Assembly: GCF_017873555.1 (NCBI RefSeq)
Contig: NZ_JAGGKE010000007.1
Span: forward strand, 62,001-126,000
Origin: Halorubrum trapanicum
GTDB taxonomy: Archaea; Halobacteriota; Halobacteria; Halobacteriales; Haloferacaceae
Length of the DNA stretch: 64,000 bases
Direction of reading: 5' to 3'
Of the stretch, positions 50,571-58,143 are shown in pieces (within the stretch, counting starts at the first letter, position 1; each line of letters starts with the position of its first letter). Position numbers and translations under genes: made by a program. The notes below the pieces were generated by a model that saw nothing but the letters and a program-made list of their open reading frames with translations, ran no database searches and had not been told where the DNA came from.

Positions 50571-51655
50571 GTCGTCGAAACACCTCCGAACAGCCCCTCG
50601 GGGCGCAACAGCAGCATCAGGATCATCACGGCGAACGCCGCCGCCTGGTTGAAGTCGGACGGGATCCAGATCGTCGAGGTCGTGAACACGACGCCGATGA
50701 CGAGTCCGCCGACGATGGCCCCGTAGACGGAGCCGATCCCGCCTAAGATTACGGCCGCGAAGATGAGAAGCAGGAGGAGCCAGCCGAAGTCGAACTGGAT
50801 CGTCCCCCGGAGCAGGACGTAGAGATAGCCGGAGGCGCCCGCGAGTCCGCCGCCGATGATCCACGTGGCGGTGACGACGCGCTCGGCCGGAATCCCCGTG
50901 ATGAGCGCGAGGTCCTTGTTGTCGGCCATCGCCCGCATCGCGGTGCCGAGCTTCGTGTGCTGGAGCATGCCGTGCATCGCGAGCATCAGGCCGAGCGCCG
51001 CGACGAGGATGGTGAGTTCGTGCGCGTTCACGGAGAGTCCGAGCGGGCCGAACGCGAGGTTCGACGCGTCGACGCTGGCGGTCACGCCGCGCCGGTCGGA
51101 GCCGTAGCCGAACTGGAGCAGGTAGCGGACGACCAGCGCGGCGCCGATGGAGGCGATCAGCAGCGCGATCCCGTCGCGGTCCCGCATCGGCTTGTAGAAC
51201 GCCCGGTCGAGCGCCACCGCGAGCAGCGCGGTGACGACGAACGCCGCGAGGAGCCCGACCAGGATTGCGGCCGGCGTCGTGAGGATGTGCGCGCCGATGT
51301 CGCCCGGCGAGGCGCTCCCGGCGTCCCGAACGGTCAGCAGCGCGCGGACCGGCACGTCGCCGAATCCGGCGATCAGGAAGGCGACGCCCCAGCCGGAGAA
51401 CGCGCCCACGCTGACGAGGTCGCCGTGCGAGAAGTTCGCGAACGAGAGAATGCTGTACGTCATCGAGAGCCCGATGCCCGCGAGTCCGATTACGAGGCCG
51501 ATGACGATGCCGTTCCAGAGGTTCGATCCGAGCCGGTCGACCGAGAGCGACCCCCCGATCGGGCCGAGGCCGACCCCCGCGAGTTTCGCCGTGAGGTCGA
51601 CCAAGAGCAGGCCGCCGAGGAGGACGACGAAGAGAACCCCCGGACGTGCCCGCAC
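50567..51655 (-). CDS. livH: Branched-chain amino-acid type ABC permease
   Basis: The 362-residue permease opens the four-gene operon at a GTG (51653-51655). LivH features include LSMTYSILSFANFSHGDLVS, KLGTAMRAMADNKDLALITG (coupling loop) and LGGIGSVYGAIVGGLVIG. A GTTATTTACC box on the minus strand at 51727-51736 is about 70 bases upstream. A perfect palindrome GTCTCA-C-TGAGAC (51695-51707) lies between and may be an operator. No binding-protein gene is in this operon; the permuted one at 45617 is the nearest candidate. Confidence 0.9.
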   Translation of the reverse strand: MRARPGVLFVVLLGGLLLVDLTAKLAGVGLGPIGGSLSVDRLGSNLWNGIVIGLVIGLAGIGLSMTYSILSFANFSHGDLVSVGAFSGWGVAFLIAGFGDVPVRALLTVRDAGSASPGDIGAHILTTPAAILVGLLAAFVVTALLAVALDRAFYKPMRDRDGIALLIASIGAALVVRYLLQFGYGSDRRGVTASVDASNLAFGPLGLSVNAHELTILVAALGLMLAMHGMLQHTKLGTAMRAMADNKDLALITGIPAERVVTATWIIGGGLAGASGYLYVLLRGTIQFDFGWLLLLLIFAAVILGGIGSVYGAIVGGLVIGVVFTTSTIWIPSDFNQAAAFAVMILMLLLRPEGLFGGVSTT

Positions 51656-51694
51656 TGAGTCGACGATCGACGAGTCAGTTGTTCCTATGTGTAC

Positions 51695-51707
51695 GTCTCA
51701 CTGAGAC
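51695..51707. promoter_or_regulatory. Palindrome GTCTCA-C-TGAGAC in the liv promoter
   Basis: The 6-base arms are perfect with a single central base. The site is downstream of the TATA-like box (51727-51736) and upstream of livH, where a repressor could block transcription. No known regulator is assigned. Confidence 0.35.
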
Positions 51708-51803
51708 AGGGTGGGTCACCGAGAGGTAAATAACTCGCTGTTCGGACAAGACCTCGAAAGCGCCTGACAGCTGTCGAAGGTGGCGAGTTCCGGGACCCGC
51801 GTC

Positions 51804-52787
51804 TCAGTCACTTCCCGCGGCCCGCGCGTGGCGTCGCGCGTCCTCGGGCGACCGTCCCTCGCGCAGCAGGGCCTCGACGAACAGCTCGCCGGCCTTGTAC
51901 GACGACCGGACCATGGCGCCCGACGCGCAGTAGAGGAAGTCGAACTCCGTCTCGGCCACCCGTCGCCACGTCTCGAAGACGTCCGGGTGGACGTACTCGA
52001 ACACGTCCAGATGCGAGCGCGAGGGCTGGAGGTACTGCCCGAACGTGACCACGTCGACGCCGACCTCGCGGAGGTCCCCGAGCGTCCGGTACACCTCGTG
52101 GTCGTACTCCCCGACGCCGAGCATCAGGCTCGTCTTGGTGTGGATGTCGGACTCGCGGTCGACCTGATCGAGGACCGCGAGGGACTGCTCGTAGTTCGCG
52201 CGGCGGTCCCGGACCGGCCACTGGAGCCGCTCGACCGTCTCGACGTTGTGCGCGATCACGTCCGGTCCCGCGTCGATGATCCGGTCTATCGCCTCGGGGT
52301 CCCCGCCGAAGTCCGGAATGAGCGTCTCGACGAGGATCTCCGAGTCCCGACGCTTGATCTCGCGGATCGTCTCGGCGAAGTGCGCCGACCCGCCGTCCGC
52401 AAGGTCGTCGCGGTCGACGGACGTGAGGACGACGTAGTCGAGACCGATCTCCGCGACCGCGTCCGCGACGTTCGCCGGTTCGGCGGGGTCGAGCGCCTCC
52501 ATCCCGCCCGTCTCCACGTCACAGAAGTTACAGCCACGCGAGCAGCGGTCGCCCATGAGCATGAACGTCGCCGTGCCGCCGGGACCCCCCTCGGCGGCGT
52601 CCGCCGCCTCGCCGTTCGGGGGCGCGTTCGCGCCCCCTGACCAACACTCGCCCATGTTCGGGCAGTTCGCCTCCTCGCAGACCGTGTGGAGGTCGTGATC
52701 GCGGAGGATGGACTTGATCTCGGTGAACCGACTCCCGGACGGCGGGCGCGACTTCAGCCAGTCCGGCTTCCGGCGGCCGCGTTGCAT
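51804..52787 (-). CDS. lipA: Lipoyl synthase
   Basis: The 327-residue radical-SAM enzyme inserts sulfur into octanoyl groups. The auxiliary cluster ligands are C37, C42 and C48 (CEEANCPNMGEC). The SAM cluster ligands are C82, C86 and C89 (CSRGCNFC). The C-terminal RSSY motif, needed for the auxiliary cluster, is present. A halophile-type insertion of about 20 Gly/Ala/Glu-rich residues separates the two Cys groups. No lipoate ligase or lipB is adjacent. Confidence 0.93.
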   Translation of the reverse strand: MQRGRRKPDWLKSRPPSGSRFTEIKSILRDHDLHTVCEEANCPNMGECWSGGANAPPNGEAADAAEGGPGGTATFMLMGDRCSRGCNFCDVETGGMEALDPAEPANVADAVAEIGLDYVVLTSVDRDDLADGGSAHFAETIREIKRRDSEILVETLIPDFGGDPEAIDRIIDAGPDVIAHNVETVERLQWPVRDRRANYEQSLAVLDQVDRESDIHTKTSLMLGVGEYDHEVYRTLGDLREVGVDVVTFGQYLQPSRSHLDVFEYVHPDVFETWRRVAETEFDFLYCASGAMVRSSYKAGELFVEALLREGRSPEDARRHARAAGSD

Positions 52788-52845
52788 GGTCGACCCTTGG
52801 CGTCCGAGCGCAAAAGCGTGCGGGTCGCCGGGTCCGAATCTCGGT

Positions 52846-53847
52846 TCAGGCCTCAGGGACGAAGACGTTCATCGACGGCGTCTGGATCCCCTGGAACTTG
52901 TTCTTCCAGTTGTAGGCGATGTTGAGCACGCGCCGCCGGTTCTCGGGCGGTCCCGTCACCACGCTCACGGAGGTGCCGTCCTCCGGGATCTCGACGCGCG
53001 TGTCCTCCCACTCGAAGCCGGCGAGCAGCTCTGCGGGGTTCTCGACGGTCACCGTCGCGCTGTTTTTGTTCACCTCGTACAGCCGGTAGGAGTCGGTTTC
53101 GAGCAGCCGCTTGATATCGTCGAGGTCCTCGTCGAAGTGCGCTTCGAGCGCGTCGGCGGTGTGGTAGCCGCAGACGATCAGGTGCGCGAACGTCTCGACG
53201 TTGCGCGGGTTCTGCTCGGCGGCTCGGAGGTGATCGAAGTACGCCAGCTTCTCCTCCCTGTCGAGTTCGAGGATCTCGTTGACGATCCGCGCCGCCTCCC
53301 GCTCCGTCTCCGTCGCGTCCGGGTCGGCGAGGACCTCGTCCGCCCGCGACCCCGTGTTCTGCCCCCGCGACACGTCGAGGACGTTCTTGAGGTGTTTCGC
53401 GCGGTCGTACACCGCCGACTTGTACGACCAGTCGCGAACGTCGTCCGGGTAGTCGTCGAACTGCCGGAGCAGTGCCTCGCGGTCCTCGGGGAATCCGATC
53501 TCCTCGCGGAAGTCGCTCCACGCCGCCGCGTCCTCGAAGAGCTCGAAGTCCGTCAGCGTGTCCTGCCCGAGGTTCGCCCGCGTGCCGCCGCTGGCGACGA
53601 ACTTCGCTTCGAGGAATGTCTCTCCGTCGGCGGCCTCGACGATGAGGTCGCCGAGCGAGTCGTAGGAGTTGCCGGCGTGGCGCACCGCGGTCCGGTCCGG
53701 GAAGTCGGCCTCGATCCGTTCGGCCAGGGCCTCCGCGAGGTCGGGTCGACCCTGCTCTTCGAGGTCCGCGTCGGGTTCCGCGCCGTTCGCGAACTGCGCC
53801 GTCAGCTTCTCCGTGGCCTCGACCCAGCCGCGCTCGTGTTTGCCCAT
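52846..53847 (-). CDS. PD-(D/E)XK nuclease-like protein, possible restriction enzyme
   Basis: The 333-residue cytoplasmic protein starts MGKHERGWVEATEKL. The block YDSLGDLIVEAADGETFLEAKF (about 72-93, in part) has the order D...ExK expected of a PD-(D/E)XK active site, followed by GGTRANLGQDTLTDFELF. The rest is mainly helical and ends in a strand-rich domain. TTTTTTATTCC on the minus strand (53868-53878) is a good TATA box about 25 bases upstream. No methylase or helicase is adjacent. Nuclease function is inferred. Confidence 0.5.
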   Translation of the reverse strand: MGKHERGWVEATEKLTAQFANGAEPDADLEEQGRPDLAEALAERIEADFPDRTAVRHAGNSYDSLGDLIVEAADGETFLEAKFVASGGTRANLGQDTLTDFELFEDAAAWSDFREEIGFPEDREALLRQFDDYPDDVRDWSYKSAVYDRAKHLKNVLDVSRGQNTGSRADEVLADPDATETEREAARIVNEILELDREEKLAYFDHLRAAEQNPRNVETFAHLIVCGYHTADALEAHFDEDLDDIKRLLETDSYRLYEVNKNSATVTVENPAELLAGFEWEDTRVEIPEDGTSVSVVTGPPENRRRVLNIAYNWKNKFQGIQTPSMNVFVPEA

Positions 53848-53982
53848 GTGACGTATCGGTCGGGGAGTGGGGAATAAAAAAGCGCCTACCGCGGGGAGAC
53901 TCCATCCGTCGCGGAGAGACGCGACGACCGGAGGCATTTACCTCAGTCGCGACAGTACGACTCCTCAACGGCGTGTTTCGAA

Positions 53983-54399
53983 ATGACTGAGATCGTCGAC
54001 GGGCTTTTTATTGGGACCGTATCGGACGCCGAAGACGAGTCGCTCCTTCGGGAGGGCGGTGTCGACGTCGTCGTCTCGCTCACGCACGGCGATCCGGACA
54101 CCGGGACCGTCAACCGCGTCGATATTCCGATGCTGGACGGGCCGCAAAACGAGTACTCGGCGTTCGCCGACGCCGTGGAGACGGTCGTGGAGCGGCGCGA
54201 GGCCGGTCAGCGCGTCCTGATCCACTGTTCGGCCGGCGCCTCGCGCAGTCCGGCGGTCGCCGCCGCGGCGATGACGCGCCTGACGGAGCGGGGGCTCGAC
54301 GAGGCGTTCGAGCAGGTGCTCGCGCGGCGGCCGGCGGCCGACCCGCACGACGCGCTGGTCCGGCGGGCAGCGACGTTCGCGGCCCGCGGTCGCGAGTAA
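53983..54399 (+). CDS. Dual-specificity protein phosphatase
   Basis: The 138-residue DSP domain has the P loop HCSAGASRSP with nucleophile C82 and R88. The general acid is most likely D52 in IPMLDGPQNE. Length fits a bare catalytic domain with no substrate-targeting extension. It should dephosphorylate Ser/Thr/Tyr or a small phosphate ester. A GCTTTTTATTG stretch lies within the first codons. Confidence 0.88.
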   Translation: MTEIVDGLFIGTVSDAEDESLLREGGVDVVVSLTHGDPDTGTVNRVDIPMLDGPQNEYSAFADAVETVVERREAGQRVLIHCSAGASRSPAVAAAAMTRLTERGLDEAFEQVLARRPAADPHDALVRRAATFAARGRE

Positions 54400-54418
54400 G
54401 GCACCACGTCGTAGGAAG

Positions 54419-54489
54419 AGCCTAGGCCGAGATTTGAACTCGGGGTCTCGTCCTTACCAAGGACTTGCTTTACCGAGGAGGCCTTCGGC
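54419..54489 (-). pseudogene. tRNA-Thr(GGU)-like remnant
   Basis: On the minus strand, bases from the D loop to the 3' end (GGTAAAGC, anticodon loop TTGGTAA, T stem CCGAG/CTCGG, acceptor CCTAGGC, discriminator T) are those of a tRNA-Thr. The 5' third is replaced by unrelated sequence: acceptor pairing with GCCGAAG has two mismatches, the D stem is broken, and one anticodon-stem pair is lost. It lies in direct orientation to the intact tRNA-Thr at 55815-55886, as expected for the distal att copy of an integrated element. Confidence 0.65.
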
Positions 54490-54797
54490 CCTAAAAGCGG
54501 CTACCTTTGCCGCAAACGCCCACTTTGCGTGCTTCTTATCTCTCTATTAGCAACGCTATTTATAAAAGAATTGGGTATTCAGCCCCGTATGTCGTCTGTG
54601 GACACCGGAAAACGACAACCGTGTTCGGGTGAACGTTGCCATACTTATCACATCAGAATTGTGTTGGGTTAGAGTGATTCAGCTGGATGTTTCCTTCATC
54701 GAGCCGGAGATTTCTTGAAATCCTATTAGTTCGATACTTTTTCTACTTAATCAGTTGATAGATAGTGTCAAAGCAGGTTAATTTTAACTGAAATACG
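54490..54797. other. AT-rich island DNA without a gene
   Basis: GC content drops sharply compared with all flanking sequence, with many A/T runs. No frame of convincing length, tRNA or inverted repeat is seen. It is part of the segment bounded by the two tRNA-Thr sequences. Confidence 0.5.
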
Positions 54798-55097
54798 TCA
54801 CCTTCCGAGTTTCCGCTGTTCGAGCCTGATATCGTGTTCACGCCACTGATAACGTGCATAGAGTACACCTATAATTCCAATAAGAAACATTATAGCCCCC
54901 ACAATAATGTCATTATTCAAAAATACGGCAATTAGACCAGCCCCCGCGAGAATGAGTCCGATAAATCCTATGCCATAGGTCTTTACCCTAAAAACCACAT
55001 AGTTTTTGAAGCTCATATTTTGCCAATTATGCCATATACCATTAAGCCTATGGGATGATTTCCTCTTGTGTAGCAGGTGCTTATATTCTGCCGGCAT
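54798..55097 (-). CDS. Small two-helix membrane protein in the tRNA-Thr island
   Basis: The 99-residue product has a basic, His-rich N-terminus (YKHLLHKRKSSHRLNGIWHN), two hydrophobic helices (about 42-60 and 64-84) and a charged tail (RYQWREHDIRLEQRKLGR). Codon use is AT-rich and the protein is basic, unlike the acidic host proteome, so it appears acquired. It follows the DnaJ-type zinc protein by 16 bases on the same strand, suggesting a two-gene unit. Function unknown. Confidence 0.65.
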   Translation of the reverse strand: MPAEYKHLLHKRKSSHRLNGIWHNWQNMSFKNYVVFRVKTYGIGFIGLILAGAGLIAVFLNNDIIVGAIMFLIGIIGVLYARYQWREHDIRLEQRKLGR

Positions 55098-55113
55098 TAC
55101 TTAATATGATATT

Positions 55114-55338
55114 TTATATTACATCCCAGCCGGAGCCTTGACACTTCGAACAGAGGTTGACACCGTGAGCGCCGCTACCATTACAAGGGCGGCATCTCTC
55201 CAGTCTCTCTCCGCCTCGAAGTCGGTACTTGTGCCGTCCACTGCCGCCGCATGCTGGACACTCACCAACTCCCTCGACTCCTGTGCCGCCGCAGTAGGCA
55301 CAATCTACGATTTCCACATTCGGTTGCCTCCGTGGCAT
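55114..55338 (-). CDS. DnaJ-type CxxCxGxG zinc-finger protein in the tRNA-Thr island
   Basis: The 74-residue product consists almost entirely of four CxxCxGxG knuckles (CAYCGGTG, CPACGGSG, CRPCNGSG, CSKCQGSG), the zinc-binding pattern of DnaJ's cysteine-rich region, without J domain. It may bind unfolded or partner protein. It is AT-richer than host genes and probably co-transcribed with the membrane protein downstream. Confidence 0.75.
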   Translation of the reverse strand: MPRRQPNVEIVDCAYCGGTGVEGVGECPACGGSGRHKYRLRGGERLERCRPCNGSGAHGVNLCSKCQGSGWDVI

Positions 55339-55814
55339 ACTTTGCCAATCACAAGCGAAGGTACAAAAAGTTACGACTGTGTAATTACACTTATCGACAG
55401 GAATTAGCGTGTGGATTTGTTCCGCTGTACTTACCGAAGCGACTCACCACATCGAGGTGTAGAAGGAACACTCCTCGATGATGTGGCTCACGACTGACGG
55501 CGACCGGGGCCAAATTCTCTACCCGTATCTCGCCGCATCGAGGGGCGTTTTATCATATTCCTGACTATGATTCATTCATCCCTCTGTGAGCGCGGATTAG
55601 CAAAATCAGGAGAGTCCCTTGAGGGGACGCGCCCCCGGTCAATTTCGAGTCTATCCCGCCGGAGTCTGTGAGTTGGTTTGTGTGTCCTGACACTTCATCG
55701 AATCGCATTACGGCGAGGGATGCCCTGTTTAGCGAGAGAATGGAATCTTGAACGGGTTTCGTTCAGACGAGTGTAGCCCGAAAAGTGTGCGCACAAGGAG
55801 TGTACGGAGGAAAG
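55339..55814. other. AT-rich island DNA without a gene
   Basis: Nearly 480 bases of lower GC hold no convincing frame. A short imperfect inverted repeat (ATCGAGGTG...CTCGATG around 55451-55484) is visible. No integrase, recombinase or origin-like repeat is recognised, so any original element is degraded or depends on functions elsewhere. Confidence 0.45.
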
Positions 55815-55886
55815 AGCCTGAGGGGGGATTTGAACCCCCGGTCTCGTCCTTACCAAGGACGCGCTTTACCGCTAAGCTACCCAGGC
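55815..55886 (-). tRNA. tRNA-Thr (GGU)
   Basis: The 72-base minus-strand tRNA has acceptor GCCTGGG/CTCAGGC with one G-U pair, D arm GCTT/AAGC, anticodon stem CGTCC/GGACG with loop TTGGTAA (anticodon GGU), T stem GGGGG/CCCCC and discriminator U, normal for archaeal tRNA-Thr. No intron and no encoded CCA. A partial second copy lies 1.4 kb downstream. Confidence 0.95.
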
Positions 55887-55983
55887 ACGCAAACTGTCGT
55901 TGACCGGATTCGACTTTATGGGTTTCGATTCGCGGGCGCGGCGTCGGGGAATCATCGGGTCTCCCCGGAAGCGTCCCCCGCGA

Positions 55984-56646
55984 TTAACTGTCGGTCGCGC
56001 CGACAGCGCGGTCGGAGATGTCCGCGATGCGGTCGGCGGTCGCCTCCGGCAGCGCCCGGCCCGCGGGCGGGAACTCGCCGTCGCAGTCGGCGGCGAGATC
56101 GCGGGCGTACGCGAGCAGCTCCCCGGGCGGGTCGCCGCCGACGGCGGTGGTGCCGGCGACGACGGCGAGTTCGAGCGCGTCCACCTCCAGGTTGCGGTCG
56201 AGTCCGGCCGCCGTCTCGGCGTCCGCGTCCTCCCGGTCGCGCAGGGTCTGGTCGCGTCCGAACGCGCGCACCACGTCGACGGCGGGGCGGGCGGCGTCGG
56301 TACAGGCCAAAAGCGAGAACCCCCGCGAGACGAGCACGTCGGCGGCGAGGACGTCCATGTCCGCGTCGATGTCGGCGGCGGTCGGCGCCGTCACCCACGG
56401 CTCCTCGCGGGCCACCGTGCGAGTGAGCCGCAACCCCTCGTAGATGAGCTGTACGCCCGCGGCGCGGCCGGCCACGCCGGCGAGGTCGACCTCCGGTTTC
56501 AACGCGCGAGCGGTGACCAGCGCCAGCACGCCGGGGGTCACCGCGGCGTCGACGAGTCGGGAGTCGAGGGCCTCGCGGAGCTGTTCGGGTTCCACGTCCG
56601 CGAGCGCCTCTCGCGCGGCGTCACGCGCTCGCGCGGCATCGTCCAT
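55984..56646 (-). CDS. Haloarchaeal all-helical protein (DUF7114-like?)
   Basis: The 220-residue product starts MDDAARARDAAREALADVE and is predicted almost entirely helical. Segments such as AAGVQLIYEGLRLTRTVA and DVLAADVLVSRGFSLLA recall the helix packing of polyprenyl-synthase-like proteins, but the DDxxD motifs are absent (DIDADMDVLAAD is the nearest). It is divergent from the enoyl-CoA hydratase gene. Function unknown; family name uncertain. Confidence 0.6.
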   Translation of the reverse strand: MDDAARARDAAREALADVEPEQLREALDSRLVDAAVTPGVLALVTARALKPEVDLAGVAGRAAGVQLIYEGLRLTRTVAREEPWVTAPTAADIDADMDVLAADVLVSRGFSLLACTDAARPAVDVVRAFGRDQTLRDREDADAETAAGLDRNLEVDALELAVVAGTTAVGGDPPGELLAYARDLAADCDGEFPPAGRALPEATADRIADISDRAVGATDS

Positions 56647-56705
56647 TGTCGTTCGATAGACGAGCGAAGGGCAAAGACCTTTGGAAACGAACGGGATGCC
56701 GTCTC

Positions 56706-57413
56706 GTGATCCGAACCCGAACCGACGGCGACGTGCGCGTCGTCACGCTCGACCGCCCCGAAGCGCGCAACGCGCTCCGACCGCCGGACCTGACCGCTCT
56801 CCGAGAGGCGTTCGAAGAGCCGGAGAGCGACGAACGCCGGCCGGTGACGTACCTCCGGGGCGCCGGCGACGCCTTCTGTGCCGGCGCCGACCTCGACGCG
56901 GTCGCGGCACTCGACGACCCGGAGGCGTTCGCGCGGCAGGGTCAGCGCGCGGCCGCCGGGATCGAGGAGTCGGAGTCGGTCGTCGTCTGCGGCGTCGACG
57001 GCCCGGCCCGCGGCGGCGGCGTCGAACTGGCGCTGGCAGCGGACGTCCGCGTCGCGACTCCGCGGGCGACGTTCGGCGAACCCGGCGTCTCGCTCGGCCT
57101 GTTCGGCGCGTGGGGCGGGACGGTCAGGCTCCCCCGCGTCATGCGCGAGGGCGACGCGCTCGACTTCGCGCTCTCGGGGCGCGTCCTCGACGCCGAGGCC
57201 GCGCTGCGGACCGGACTCGTCTCCCGCGTCGTCGACGACCCCCGCGCGGTGGCCGACGAGATCGCGGCGGGCGAGTCGAACGCGCTCGCGGCGATCAAAC
57301 GGCGGATTCGGGACCGTCGAGACGACGAGACGCAGGAGCGCGCCGAGGCGGCGGCGTTCGCCGACCTCCACGACGCCCACGCGGACGAGATCGCACGCGG
57401 GAGAGGAGAGTGA
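56706..57413 (+). CDS. Enoyl-CoA hydratase/isomerase family protein
   Basis: The 235-residue crotonase-fold protein starts at GTG 56706 (IRTRTDGDVRVVTLDRPEARNAL). The oxyanion-hole segments are RGAGDAFCAGADLDAV and DGPARGGGVELALAADVRVA. In the second, the usual catalytic Glu positions are partly replaced (GEPGVSLGLFGAWGGTVRL keeps E in FGEPG). It may act in fatty-acid or amino-acid CoA metabolism. Upstream extension to 56646 begins with TTG and would overlap the divergent promoter. Confidence 0.85.
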   Translation: MIRTRTDGDVRVVTLDRPEARNALRPPDLTALREAFEEPESDERRPVTYLRGAGDAFCAGADLDAVAALDDPEAFARQGQRAAAGIEESESVVVCGVDGPARGGGVELALAADVRVATPRATFGEPGVSLGLFGAWGGTVRLPRVMREGDALDFALSGRVLDAEAALRTGLVSRVVDDPRAVADEIAAGESNALAAIKRRIRDRRDDETQERAEAAAFADLHDAHADEIARGRGE

Positions 57414-57502
57414 TGCGGGGCGGCGACGGCGACCGGACCGCGTTTCCGTCCCGATGTGACAGACTTAAGTGAGTCTCCGACCAATCCCGAGATGCGAAGC
57501 AC

Positions 57503-57573
57503 GCACCGGTAGTGTAGTGGTATCACGCAACCTTGCCATGGTTGCAACCCGAGTTCAAATCTCGGCCGGTGCA
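57503..57573 (+). tRNA. tRNA-Gly (GCC)
   Basis: The 71-base cloverleaf has acceptor GCACCGG/CCGGTGC, anticodon stem CAACC/GGTTG with loop TTGCCAT (anticodon GCC), T arm CCGAG-TTCAAAT-CTCGG and discriminator A. No intron. Its last 23 bases are duplicated at 57680-57702. Confidence 0.95.
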
Positions 57574-57623
57574 TTTCTCCAACGTAGTGAGAGAAGTCTC
57601 CGAGAGAGGTTTGAACGCTATCA

Positions 57624-57672
57624 GTCGCGCGCAGCGAAGGGGCGGGCGAAGCGATCCCTGAGCGAGCACGTC
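57624..57672 (+). repeat. Spacer core shared with the tRNA-Leu locus
   Basis: GTCGCGCGCAGCGAA (57624-57638) and GCGAGCACGTC (57662-57672) are identical to adjacent blocks at 11745-11759 and 11760-11770 behind tRNA-Leu. Here a 23-base insertion separates the blocks. In both loci the core is followed within 7-10 bases by the duplicated tRNA 3' end. Confidence 0.75.
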
Positions 57673-57679
57673 TGGTTCT

Positions 57680-57702
57680 GAGTTCAGATCTCGGCCGGTG
57701 TA
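57680..57702 (+). repeat. Duplicate of the tRNA-Gly 3' end
   Basis: The final 23 bases of tRNA-Gly (57551-57573) recur here with two mismatches, in the same orientation, 129 bases downstream. This parallels the duplications behind tRNA-Leu and tRNA-Thr. Confidence 0.8.
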
Positions 57703-57731
57703 CCCCTTTCAGTCGTTTTCGACGCCGTCGA

Positions 57732-57979
57732 GAGCACCTCCAAAGCCCCAGCCGCGAGGGCTCGCGCACCTCGCTGCGCCCTTCAGTCGCTCACTCCGTT
57801 CGCTCCTTCCAGGGCTTGCGTCGGTGTGCTTCGCCCTCGCGGCTGCCCCTTTGAGTCCCGCCCCGCACAGCAACCACAGCCTCACGCCTCCCCAGCCTCG
57901 TCAGTCGCCGTCGCTTCGCTCCGGCGACCTCGCGCGTGCGACTCGCGCCCTCCGGGCGCTCGTCGGCACGCGCCACGGC
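57732..57979 (-). ncRNA. Structured repeat element, copy 5
   Basis: This is the only copy on the minus strand. It reads GCGCGTGCC... with P1 inner stem GCGCCC/GGGCGC, P2 GTCGCC/GGCGAC, intact core GAGGCTGGGGAGGCGTGAGG and GGGACTCAAAGGGG, and P3 starting CAGCCGCGAGGGC paired to GCCCTCGCGGCTG. The GGG/GGG internal loop and GGGCTTTGG tail are present. A TATTTATAAAT box on the minus strand (57987-57997) precedes it. Confidence 0.7.
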
Positions 57980-58143
57980 CTCGTTGATTTATAAATAGCA
58001 CACACTGGCCCTCGTCGCTGTTTAAGTACCGTATCGCGTCCACGTTCGTCTCGTGACGTGACCGAGGACGAGCGTCGCACGGGCGGAGCCGACGGCGACG
58101 GACCCCGTCCGTTTAACAGCGCGTGCGTCCTCTGTTCGCGTAT

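Noticed and set aside
54419-54489. Functional second tRNA-Thr, possibly with an intron
   Set aside because: The D stem and two acceptor pairs fail, and no bulge-helix-bulge splice motif is seen; the sequence fits a 3' fragment joined to unrelated DNA.
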